Below are positions 13,382 to 19,124 of a stretch of DNA of 28,436 nucleotides, in pieces. Location of the stretch: IMG/VR virus record IMGVR_UViG_3300009159_000237, positions 1-28,436 of that record; one strand, given 5' to 3'. A program made the translations under genes and the position numbers. The stretch's first letter is position 1, and the number at the start of each line of letters is the position of its first letter. Below the pieces are notes generated by a model. That model did not search any database. It worked only from the letters and a program-made list of their open reading frames with translations, and had not been told where the DNA came from. The stretch comes from a virus.

Positions 13382-13403
13382 TGTCAGTGCGATAGACTAT
13401 AAT
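13382..13403 (+). promoter_or_regulatory. TGTCAG-class promoter P6
   Basis: TGTCAG (13382-13387), 10 bp, TATAAT (13398-13403), AACGAAAGG, ATG at 13437. Confidence 0.8.
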
Positions 13404-13436
13404 TGCCACTATCAACAACAACGAAAGGCAGACACC

Positions 13437-13631
13437 ATGTCAGCAAATATATACACTATCGAAAACCTACTAGTAGGAACACAATACTACTCTCGCACAC
13501 TAACGGGCGAAATTATCTCAGCGGAGAAGCACCCTGCTTGTTTACACTATGACGGAGCAGAGGCTTACCTTGTAGAGGTTAGCAAGCCTTATGGTGGTTA
13601 TGCTTATCGCACAGTAGCAGTGGCAAATTAA
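13437..13631 (+). CDS. Small hypothetical protein
   Basis: 64 aa from the ATG at 13437 below P6. Beta-rich (IYTIENLLVGTQYYSRTLTG; EAYLVEVSKPYGGYAYRTVAV). Forms a single-gene unit, since another promoter follows at once. Function unknown. Confidence 0.8.
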   Translation: MSANIYTIENLLVGTQYYSRTLTGEIISAEKHPACLHYDGAEAYLVEVSKPYGGYAYRTVAVAN

Positions 13632-13633
13632 AT

Positions 13634-13655
13634 TGTCAGTGCTAACCGATATAAT
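13634..13655 (+). promoter_or_regulatory. TGTCAG-class promoter P7
   Basis: TGTCAG (13634-13639) begins 2 bp after the upstream stop; 10 bp, TATAAT (13650-13655), GCGAAAGG, ATG at 13686. Confidence 0.8.
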
Positions 13656-13685
13656 GTCTAAATAAATAAGCGAAAGGAAATAAAA

Positions 13686-13811
13686 ATGGTTAATTCAGTT
13701 CAGGTTTTTGAGTGTGATGAGTGTGGTGGTGAAGGCTTAATTTTTTGGGGAAATGGTGATGACTATGATGTCGAAACTTGCGAGTGTCCTATTGGAAAGG
13801 AAATAAAATAA
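13686..13811 (+). CDS. Zinc-ribbon micro-protein
   Basis: 41 aa: C10-x2-C13 (FECDECGGEG) and C32-x-C34 (ETCECPIG), a four-Cys ribbon. TAATG link to the next gene. Function unknown. Confidence 0.8.
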   Translation: MVNSVQVFECDECGGEGLIFWGNGDDYDVETCECPIGKEIK

Positions 13812-14023
13812 TGGAGCGTTACACTTTAACCTGTACCTATGACGGGCAGACTCACCAAACTAATACTTGGTTATATGCCGACGCTTTAGAAGCGTTTGAT
13901 AACTATCTTAAATTTGTAGATCATGGTTTTGCTATGGACTACTCAACAGTTAATTTGTCACTGCCTAATGGTAAGATGTACACTAAAGTAATCTACCGAG
14001 ATGGAAGGATCATAAAAAAATGA
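13811..14023 (+). CDS. Small hypothetical phage protein
   Basis: 70 aa from ATG 13811 (TAATG). Pattern YTLTCTYDGQTHQTNTWLYADALEAFDNYLK resembles small phage proteins with a beta-hairpin followed by a helix and a C-terminal strand (GKMYTKVIYRDGR). I cannot assign a family. Overlaps the next gene by 4 bp. Confidence 0.8.
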   Translation: MERYTLTCTYDGQTHQTNTWLYADALEAFDNYLKFVDHGFAMDYSTVNLSLPNGKMYTKVIYRDGRIIKK

Positions 14024-14211
14024 CACGCAAAGACTATGAGGCAACCGCCGAAATTCTAAAGTTTATGTCAGACAAGGTTCACCCCGCCGTATTTTCTAAA
14101 GTAGTAAATGACTTCGCACTTATTTATGCTAAAGATAATGCTAGGTTTGATATAACTAAATTCCACGAAGCAAGCAACTACAAGGTAAAGGTGATCAGCA
14201 ATGGGAAATAA
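14020..14211 (+). CDS. Small hypothetical protein
   Basis: 63 aa, helical (YEATAEILKFMSDKVHPAVFSKVVNDFALIYAKDN ... FDITKFHEA). The arrangement echoes the paralogue pair A/B (a helix, A-x-D-N, a final acidic/basic helix) but without convincing identity. Function unknown. Confidence 0.8.
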   Translation: MTRKDYEATAEILKFMSDKVHPAVFSKVVNDFALIYAKDNARFDITKFHEASNYKVKVISNGK

Positions 14212-14515
14212 TTTCGCAACCGACTTAGCAGAATCAGATGTAAGTTTAGAAAACTCAATTACAATTCAGTTAAGAAATAATCATTATCCGCCAGTACCAT
14301 ATGAGATGGTGCCAGTATGTATGGAAGCAATTATCGAATGTAACGAAGGCAACAGTTACCAACTAATTGACATGCCAGTTATCGATGGCTTTCAGGTTCT
14401 ATGGCGTGGACAAGCCAGCGCACCTGCTTGGGCTATTGTTGAAGGGCACCACCTTCACCCTTGGATTGATGACGATGGGAATTTCTATCATGGCGACACC
14501 GATCATGACTATTAA
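14201..14515 (+). CDS. Hypothetical phage protein
   Basis: 104 aa, acidic, unrecognised. Contains YPPVPYEMVPVCMEAI, then FQVLWRGQASAPAWAIVEGHHLHPW and an acidic, His-rich end (DDDGNFYHGDTDHDY), which could coordinate metal. Overlaps the previous gene by 11 bp; AGGTGAT upstream. Confidence 0.8.
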   Translation: MGNNFATDLAESDVSLENSITIQLRNNHYPPVPYEMVPVCMEAIIECNEGNSYQLIDMPVIDGFQVLWRGQASAPAWAIVEGHHLHPWIDDDGNFYHGDTDHDY

Positions 14516-14636
14516 AACTAAAGTTCAACGCATACAGGAATTGCGCCGTAGCAATGCGGCGCAACCTGTACGCAATAAGAAAAAATATTTTAGAAAAATA
14601 AAACACAAGCGGCGTGTTGACTTGACAAGCGACTAA
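14505..14636 (+). CDS. Small very basic protein
   Basis: 43 aa with about one third Lys/Arg (VQRIQELRRSNA, NKKKYFRKIKHKRRVD), a likely nucleic-acid binder. Overlaps the previous gene by 11 bp, and its last codons run into module 4. A strong hairpin lies within the gene (14530-14573). The short length leaves some doubt. Confidence 0.55.
   Translation: MTIKTKVQRIQELRRSNAAQPVRNKKKYFRKIKHKRRVDLTSD
14534..14569. other. Strong hairpin inside a small ORF
   Basis: ACAGG (14534-14538) plus TTGCGCCG (14541-14548) pair with CGGCGCAA (14557-14564) plus CCTGT (14565-14569); only two bases bulge and the loop is 8 nt. No T tract follows on the plus strand, so a processing site, attenuator or protein-binding element is as likely as a terminator. 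Confidence 0.6.
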
Positions 14637-14696
14637 AATCCCCCCCACAGACGTGCGGGGTCGGGCGTGTCCTTAAGGGTGTGATATTAAACACCC
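14610..14696 (+). repeat. Composite intergenic module 4
   Basis: GGCGTGTTG variant, TTGACAAG, hairpin segment CCCCCCACAGACGTGCGGGG (14641-14660), GGCGTGTCC, then AGGGTGT-GATATTAA-ACACCCT (about 14676-14696), a longer form of the TGTG/CACA palindrome. No DnaA boxes in this copy. Confidence 0.7.
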
Positions 14697-14722
14697 TGAA
14701 AGCTGGGGCGTGTTGCAGAAAT

Positions 14723-14744
14723 TGTCAGTGGCTTGTGTTATTAT
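14723..14744 (+). promoter_or_regulatory. TGTCAG-class promoter P8
   Basis: TGTCAG (14723-14728), 10 bp, TATTAT (14739-14744), AACGAAAGG, ATG at 14772. Confidence 0.8.
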
Positions 14745-14771
14745 TCTCTTATTCCTAACGAAAGGCGTTCC

Positions 14772-14981
14772 ATGTCAACTTTTACCGTCGCTTGCTTGAA
14801 CTATGAAATTTGTGGTGCTCAAGAAACTTTTTATGATGAGTCAGAATATGAAATCTATGGCGATGATTATATTTGCGCTGAGTGTTATGCGTCTGATGAA
14901 ATGTCATTCTTTGAAACTATTGGCTGGGCCGATTCCGACGCATTGGCGTCTGCTGGCCATGGAATGGATGAGGATTACTAA
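14772..14981 (+). CDS. Small acidic zinc-ribbon protein
   Basis: 69 aa from ATG 14772 (AACGAAAGG upstream). Cysteines at VACLNYEICGAQ and YICAECYASDE form a likely four-Cys zinc site; the C-terminal half is acidic. It directly precedes the GP88 gene, with no gap, suggesting joint function. Function unknown. Confidence 0.8.
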   Translation: MSTFTVACLNYEICGAQETFYDESEYEIYGDDYICAECYASDEMSFFETIGWADSDALASAGHGMDEDY

Positions 14982-15731
14982 ATGTCAGATGTCATTGATA
15001 TAATCTTACCTATGAAATTAAAACGATCTAACGACCGTAAAGTCGCAAACCTTGTAACTAAAAATGGTAAGCAGGCTGCCATTGCTAATACTTTTGGCCT
15101 GCCTGCTGGCAAGGCGTACTCATGCCCTGGGGCTACTAGCATATGCGAAAGCGTGTGCTATGCGGGTAAGTTAGAGAAAGTCTTTCCTAGCGTTAAAGTT
15201 AATCTATTACACAATTGGGAATTACTAAAGAATGCCGATATTCAAACTATGTACACTTTACTTTCTGAGATGATCTCAGAATTTAAAACTGATTGTGTTA
15301 AAAAATCTGCGCCTATGCTATTTCGCATTCATTGGGACGGCGACTTTTTTAACGATGATTATACTAACGCATGGCGCATGGTAATTGAAGAGCAGCCAGA
15401 TATCCAATTCTGGGTTTACACTCGTGTTAAAGCCGCCGCATTAATTCTTAAGGATGTATCTAATCTATCATTGTATTATTCAACCGATGATGAGAATTTA
15501 CCCATTGCTACAGATCTAAAACAGAATGACGGCGTTCGCCTTGCTTATCTCGGCAAGACTTTTGCGTTAACTGAAAGCAAGATGAAAGAAATTACTGGTA
15601 AGGTAGGCGCTAAGTGTCCTGAGAATAATAGATCTATTCCACTAATATCTTCCGCTGGTTCCGCATGCGTATCATGTGGGTTATGTGTTTATGGCAAGGC
15701 CGACATTCGGTTTAGCGCAACTAAAAAATAA
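14982..15731 (+). CDS. GP88-family phage protein (Cys-rich, possible Fe-S)
   Basis: 249 aa. The N-terminal part (GKAYSCPGATSICESVCYAGK) and FRIHWDGDFF, WVYTRV and the C-terminal CVSCGLCVYGK match the gene product 88 family of mycobacteriophages, whose biochemical role is unknown to me. Visible cysteines: C48, C55, C59 near the N-terminus and C229-x2-C232-x2-C235 at the end, an arrangement consistent with an Fe-S cluster or zinc site (inference). The largest protein but one in the plus block. The sequence encoding its first codons doubles as a TGTCAG-N10-TATAAT match. Confidence 0.88.
   Translation: MSDVIDIILPMKLKRSNDRKVANLVTKNGKQAAIANTFGLPAGKAYSCPGATSICESVCYAGKLEKVFPSVKVNLLHNWELLKNADIQTMYTLLSEMISEFKTDCVKKSAPMLFRIHWDGDFFNDDYTNAWRMVIEEQPDIQFWVYTRVKAAALILKDVSNLSLYYSTDDENLPIATDLKQNDGVRLAYLGKTFALTESKMKEITGKVGAKCPENNRSIPLISSAGSACVSCGLCVYGKADIRFSATKK
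14983..15004 (+). promoter_or_regulatory. Possible TGTCAG-class promoter inside GP88 gene start
   Basis: TGTCAG (14983-14988), exactly 10 bp, TATAAT (14999-15004). No CGAAAGG follows; the next in-frame ATG is 15012. Could be fortuitous, or could yield a shorter or leaderless GP88 form. Confidence 0.4.
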
Positions 15732-15741
15732 GGAGAATAAA

Positions 15742-15864
15742 ATGGTTAAAGAAGAATCGTCATGGTCCTGCCTTGATTGCGGAGCAACAACAACGGATCC
15801 TAATCATATGCTAATAATTTATTTTCATGAGGACTGTCCTAAAAGAAATAAAAGAAATAAATAA
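15742..15864 (+). CDS. Zinc-ribbon micro-protein
   Basis: 40 aa from ATG 15742 (AAGGAGAATAAA upstream): C10-x2-C13 (WSCLDCGAT) and a later HEDC, giving a C2HC-like site, then a basic tail. Co-transcribed with GP88. Confidence 0.78.
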   Translation: MVKEESSWSCLDCGATTTDPNHMLIIYFHEDCPKRNKRNK

Positions 15865-15995
15865 TGGTGGCCACGTTAGGTAATATTATCGGAGCATTCT
15901 TAATGTTAGTTCTATTGTCTCCGTTAGCGCTAGCAATATATATGTTAAACGCTAATAAAATAGATGTTGATGGCGATGGAAAATCTGATATATGA
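15864..15995 (+). CDS. Small membrane protein with EF-hand-like tail
   Basis: 43 aa. A transmembrane segment (IIGAFLMLVLLSPLALAIYML) is followed by DVDGDGKSD, an EF-hand/dockerin-like calcium-loop sequence at the very C-terminus. The same pairing of a membrane helix and a D-x-D/N-x-D-G loop occurs in the holin candidate (3718-3954). TAATG start. Function unknown. Confidence 0.75.
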   Translation: MVATLGNIIGAFLMLVLLSPLALAIYMLNANKIDVDGDGKSDI

Positions 15996-16060
15996 CTTGA
16001 CAAATCCTTCAGCTTCCCCCCAGTTATATGGGGGCAAAACTTGCCTTACGTCAAGTTTTA
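15995..16060 (+). terminator. Nested-hairpin terminator, module 5
   Basis: Outer stem ACTTGAC (15995-16001)/GTCAAGT (16050-16056) followed by TTTTAAT; inner stem of C and G runs around CAGTTATAT (16016-16034). Ends the GP88 unit. Confidence 0.7.
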
Positions 16061-16075
16061 ATAAGCGCCTGAAAA

Positions 16076-16091
16076 TGTGAGATTAAACACA
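16076..16091 (+). promoter_or_regulatory. TGTGAG-type operator, module 5
   Basis: TGTGAGATTAAACACA (16076-16091), preceded by CCTGAAAA, a variant of the palindrome in modules 2, 3 and 6. Confidence 0.6.
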
Positions 16092-16128
16092 CAAACAAAT
16101 TAAATAAAGCTTGGCAGATTTAGATAAA

Positions 16129-16150
16129 TGTCAGACCCCCCTGCTATAAT
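16129..16150 (+). promoter_or_regulatory. TGTCAG-class promoter P9
   Basis: TGTCAG (16129-16134), 10 bp, TATAAT (16145-16150), AACGAAAGG, ATG at 16180. Confidence 0.85.
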
Positions 16151-16179
16151 TCTACTACTCAACTAACGAAAGGTAACAA

Positions 16180-16389
16180 ATGACAATCTCAATCAAGCAT
16201 AATCTAGAGTTCGTTACAGAACTAGATGAAACCAATAAATACTCACAACAACTTCTCGCCTTGCCTGAGTTCTTACAGCGTGAGATGTTAGAAACAATGC
16301 TAAAAAATCTATTAGCACCACGACTACAACCAATCTTAGATGAACTAAATGAAAATAATTCTTACGCAATTCTAAAGGTGGCTAACTAA
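16180..16389 (+). CDS. Small helical hypothetical protein
   Basis: 69 aa, leucine-rich and helical (QQLLALPEFLQREMLETMLKN; LAPRLQPILDELNENN). AACGAAAGG upstream. Coupled with the next gene (2-bp gap). Function unknown. Confidence 0.82.
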   Translation: MTISIKHNLEFVTELDETNKYSQQLLALPEFLQREMLETMLKNLLAPRLQPILDELNENNSYAILKVAN

Positions 16390-16391
16390 AA

Positions 16392-16670
16392 ATGATTATT
16401 ACTGCTATGGAAATCCTAGAGGCAACTAAAGAGAGCATGTTTGACCCTGAAATTATGGGGCTTGCTGGCGAACTTCATGAACGCCGACATGAATTAGATG
16501 ATGATACTTATGCTAAGTTCTTATTTATGTATAGTTCTCACCTTGCGAGTAAAGTAGCAGATCAAGTTACCCATATTCTACTATCAGAGTCAGATCTAAA
16601 AGACATGCTGGCAGAGTTAGCAGAGTTTGATGAAATGGCTGAATCCGTCTATGATGAACTAGGCGAATAA
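16392..16670 (+). CDS. Acidic helical hypothetical protein
   Basis: 92 aa, very acidic at the C-terminus (LKDMLAELAEFDEMAESVYDELGE). Middle HERRHELDDDTYAKFLFMYSSHLA helical. The charge profile would suit a DNA mimic or a protein-binding inhibitor, but no family is recognised. Confidence 0.82.
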   Translation: MIITAMEILEATKESMFDPEIMGLAGELHERRHELDDDTYAKFLFMYSSHLASKVADQVTHILLSESDLKDMLAELAEFDEMAESVYDELGE

Positions 16671-16686
16671 AATTACCTGCTGAAAA

Positions 16687-16708
16687 TGTCAGTAGGGAGT
16701 GGTACAAT
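16687..16708 (+). promoter_or_regulatory. TGTCAG-class promoter P10
   Basis: TGTCAG (16687-16692), 10 bp, TACAAT (16703-16708), AGAAAGG, ATG at 16736. Confidence 0.8.
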
Positions 16709-16735
16709 AATCCACTAACAAGAAAGGAAGCAAAA

Positions 16736-16903
16736 ATGACAGTAAAAAATAAGACTTATCAAGTGGGGGATTTATTCACCACACTAAAGTCAAATGTCAC
16801 AGGAGTAATCAAAGAGATTAACCCTAACTCATCTGGCTCGGTGAGAGTTCTATTGGAAACCGATAGCGGTGACCGCTGGACAACAGTAGTTCTCGATAAG
16901 TAA
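16736..16903 (+). CDS. Small SH3/KOW-like beta protein
   Basis: 55 aa. The pattern YQVGDLFTTLKSNVTGVIKEI, then SVRVLLETDSGDRWTTVVLD is typical of a small five-strand barrel (SH3/KOW-like). Many phages encode such proteins; partner unknown. Single-gene unit between P10 and P11. Confidence 0.78.
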   Translation: MTVKNKTYQVGDLFTTLKSNVTGVIKEINPNSSGSVRVLLETDSGDRWTTVVLDK

Positions 16904-16931
16904 AGAGCAGAGGGCAGGGGCTACCGATAAA

Positions 16932-16953
16932 TGTCAGTAGCCCCTGCTATACT
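16932..16953 (+). promoter_or_regulatory. TGTCAG-class promoter P11
   Basis: TGTCAG (16932-16937), 10 bp, TATACT (16948-16953), AACGAAAGAGG, ATG at 16988. Confidence 0.8.
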
Positions 16954-16987
16954 AACTAACCAACCAACCTAACGAAAGAGGAAATAA

Positions 16988-17410
16988 ATGGCTAGAGGAA
17001 AAGCAATAAATGTAAAGATCGCAACAGTTAAGATCGTTAAAGCACTAGAGGCAAGTCTTGCTAAGTTAGAAAAAGAATACTCGGCACAAGAAGCCAACGA
17101 AGCAAAGTATAAAAAGGCTTACAAGGCTTGGCAGAAAGAAATTGGCAAGTGGGCTATCGAAAACTTCTCAAAGGCTGGAGAAGTTTCTACTAACTATCGC
17201 TCTTGGAATAAAACTCTCAATGTTGATTTCGACATCACCTGTGAGGAAAGTTCTTTCCCAGCAGAACCCGTAAAAGACTACGAGTTTATTCATGCCAGCA
17301 CTTATCGTGAGTCAAAGAAGGAATTGGAAAACGCTATCCGTATTCTTAAAATGACAGATGAGGAAACAGTAAATACCAGTACCTACAATGCGGTTGCTGA
17401 ATACCTATAA
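16988..17410 (+). CDS. Lysine-rich coiled-coil hypothetical protein
   Basis: 140 aa. Basic N-terminus (ARGKAINVKIATVKIVKALE) followed by a long helix rich in Ala, Lys, Glu (about 20-60) likely to form a coiled coil. The second half has mixed structure and ends with another helix. No recognised family; a DNA- or RNA-associated role is possible. Confidence 0.82.
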   Translation: MARGKAINVKIATVKIVKALEASLAKLEKEYSAQEANEAKYKKAYKAWQKEIGKWAIENFSKAGEVSTNYRSWNKTLNVDFDITCEESSFPAEPVKDYEFIHASTYRESKKELENAIRILKMTDEETVNTSTYNAVAEYL

Positions 17411-17423
17411 ATAATTAAATAAT

Positions 17424-17452
17424 GTCCTGAGCATGACAGGCTAAACTGCTCA
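17424..17452 (+). repeat. GTCCTGAGCATGAC element, copy 1
   Basis: GTCCTGAGCATGAC (17424-17437); TGAGCA (17428-17433) pairs with TGCTCA (17447-17452). The same sequence follows the DUF932 gene at 18944-18970. Possibly a 3'-end hairpin. Confidence 0.65.
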
Positions 17453-17477
17453 CACCCCTACTAACAAAGGAAATAAA

Positions 17478-17738
17478 ATGTTCGGTAAATATCGAATAGA
17501 AATATATGATGATGTTAAGTCACACGATTTAACAATTTATTCGGAAACAAATGTTGATCGTGAGGATTTATCTTATATGGTTTATTCTAACATCAAACAA
17601 TTCTCTGGCAAAGTTCGTGCCTATGCCGTAGATGTTAAAACAAAAAAGAAAGTAGCCGCAATGTTTCTCAATGAGGAAATTGTAAGTTATGCGAAATCTA
17701 AAACTAATGGAATAAAGAAAATGGAGTTGGGGCTATAA
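17478..17738 (+). CDS. Small hypothetical phage protein
   Basis: 86 aa, beta-rich (YRIEIYDDVKSHDLTIYSET; VRAYAVDVKTKKKVAAMF) with a basic C-terminal part. AACAAAGG precedes the ATG, but no good TGTCAG promoter is visible, so it is probably read through from the upstream gene. The stop lies within a terminator stem. Confidence 0.8.
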   Translation: MFGKYRIEIYDDVKSHDLTIYSETNVDREDLSYMVYSNIKQFSGKVRAYAVDVKTKKKVAAMFLNEEIVSYAKSKTNGIKKMELGL

Positions 17739-17758
17739 GCCCCAGCTTTATTTTCTTT
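17729..17758 (+). terminator. Rho-independent terminator overlapping a stop codon
   Basis: GGGGCT (17729-17734)/AGCCCC (17738-17743), 3-nt loop, then TTTATTTTCTTT. The TAA stop at 17736-17738 is part of the hairpin. Confidence 0.8.
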
Positions 17759-17763
17759 AGAAT

Positions 17764-17841
17764 CCCCCACAGACGTGGGGGGTTATCCACAGCCTTACGG
17801 CTGCCTGTGGAAAAGCCCTGGAAAATGTGAGATTACTCACA
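17764..17841 (+). repeat. Composite intergenic module 6
   Basis: CCCCCAC-AGAC-GTGGGGG hairpin (17764-17781), TTATCCACA (17783-17791), an inner CAGCC/GGCTG stem, TGTGGAAAA (17806-17814), CCCTGGAAAA, and palindrome TGTGAGATTACTCACA (17826-17841). Follows a separate terminator, so here the hairpin is not needed simply to end transcription. Confidence 0.8.
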
Positions 17842-17878
17842 GCTCAATCATAAATAAATGATTCCCCAGTCTAGTAAA

Positions 17879-17900
17879 TGTCAGTGGCATATGTTAGAAT
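17879..17900 (+). promoter_or_regulatory. TGTCAG-class promoter P12
   Basis: TGTCAG (17879-17884), 10 bp, TAGAAT (17895-17900), TCGAAAGG, ATG at 17931. Confidence 0.75.
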
Positions 17901-17930
17901 GATCCTACTTAACCAATCGAAAGGAAAAAA

Positions 17931-18935
17931 ATGGCTCATAATCTCGAAACCGAAAACGGCGAAGTTGCTTTCGCCTTGCGTGGCGCACCTGCTTGGCATA
18001 ACCTTGCTAATCGTGTCTTTGCTAAAGATGAGGTTGTAACTACTCAAACAATGCTTGATGAAGCAAAACTATCTAATTGGAATGTTCGACTATCTCCAAT
18101 CACAGAACACATTCCAGAATCTTGGAATGATGTTTCTACCGCCTCTCTTGTTATTCGTGACAATCCATTCAATGGTGGAACTGATGTTCTTGCTACTGTT
18201 GGAAAGCGTTATGTTCCTGTACAAAATGAGGAACTGTTTCAATTCGCCGACGCTATTCACGACGCCGACCCTAATTGCCGTTGGGAGTCTGCTGGCTCAT
18301 TAAAGAAAGGCAAAGTTGTATTTGGTTCTGTTGATATTCCACGCACCATGGTTCTTGATCCACAAGGTGCTAATGATGAAACAAAACTATATTTAATTGT
18401 TTGGACATCTCATGACGGATCAGTTGCTGTTCAAGCAGCCGTTACCCCTGTTCGTGTAGTTTGCCAAAATACTCTTAATCTTGCTATGCGTGAAGCAAAG
18501 CAATCTTTCAAAATCCGTCATACTCAAACTGTTGAAGGTCGAATTGCTGTTGCTCGTGAAACTCTTGGGCTTGCTCTTGGTTACTTTGATGAGTTTGAAG
18601 CGGAAGCCAAAGCCATGTTCGAGCAGGAAATTACTAACGCAGAGTTTGCTAAACTAATTCAAGCAATCTACCCTAAGCCTGTTAAAGATTCAAAGGGTGC
18701 GCTAAAGAAGTGGGAGAATAAGGTTGTCATGCTTGACGATCTATATTTTAACTCACCTACAAATACAAATATCCATGGCACTAAGTGGGGCGCATTCAAC
18801 GCAATCACAGAACGCCTAGATTATTACCGCACAGGTCGTGGAAATTCTGAAACGCTAATGGCTGGCGCAAGTGGTTTTGACCCAGTTCTTACCGCAGAAA
18901 AAAATCGAATCAAGAAATTGGTTCAAGCCTTCTAA
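17931..18935 (+). CDS. DUF932-family phage/plasmid protein
   Basis: 334 aa. The order is that of DUF932 (LGT_TIGR03299-like) proteins: N-terminal GAPAWHNLANRV, central YVPVQNEELFQFADAI and VWTSHDGSVAVQAAVTPVRVVCQNTLNLAM, and C-terminal GTKWGAFNAITERLDYYR. Family members are common on phages and plasmids; their role is not established to my knowledge. Largest gene of the plus block, in its own unit with P12. Confidence 0.92.
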   Translation: MAHNLETENGEVAFALRGAPAWHNLANRVFAKDEVVTTQTMLDEAKLSNWNVRLSPITEHIPESWNDVSTASLVIRDNPFNGGTDVLATVGKRYVPVQNEELFQFADAIHDADPNCRWESAGSLKKGKVVFGSVDIPRTMVLDPQGANDETKLYLIVWTSHDGSVAVQAAVTPVRVVCQNTLNLAMREAKQSFKIRHTQTVEGRIAVARETLGLALGYFDEFEAEAKAMFEQEITNAEFAKLIQAIYPKPVKDSKGALKKWENKVVMLDDLYFNSPTNTNIHGTKWGAFNAITERLDYYRTGRGNSETLMAGASGFDPVLTAEKNRIKKLVQAF

Positions 18936-18943
18936 AAATAAAA

Positions 18944-18970
18944 GTCCTGAGCATGACTATAAACTGCTCA
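18944..18970 (+). repeat. GTCCTGAGCATGAC element, copy 2
   Basis: GTCCTGAGCATGAC (18944-18957); TGAGCA (18948-18953) pairs with TGCTCA (18965-18970). Next to it CACGC/GCGTG (18970-18983) forms another short stem. Located 9 bp after the DUF932 stop. Confidence 0.65.
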
Positions 18971-18976
18971 CGCTAA

Positions 18977-19070
18977 GGCGTGTTGATTTGACAATTGCTG
19001 CAGCTTACCCCCAATATTGAGGGTGTGATTAACATCATACGGAGCAGATAAAAAATTCCCAGGAATTATG
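18977..19070 (+). repeat. Degenerate composite module 7
   Basis: GGCGTGTTG, TTTGACAATTG, ACCC/GGGT hairpin around CCAATATTGA and TGTGATTAACATCA: all weaker versions of the modules elsewhere; no DnaA boxes. Confidence 0.55.
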
Positions 19071-19075
19071 GATAA

Positions 19076-19097
19076 TGTCAGTGGACCCTGCTATAAT
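19076..19097 (+). promoter_or_regulatory. TGTCAG-class promoter P13
   Basis: TGTCAG (19076-19081), 10 bp, TATAAT (19092-19097), TGAAAGG, ATG at 19125. Confidence 0.85.
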
Positions 19098-19124
19098 TCT
19101 CACATATCAATGAAAGGATATCAA

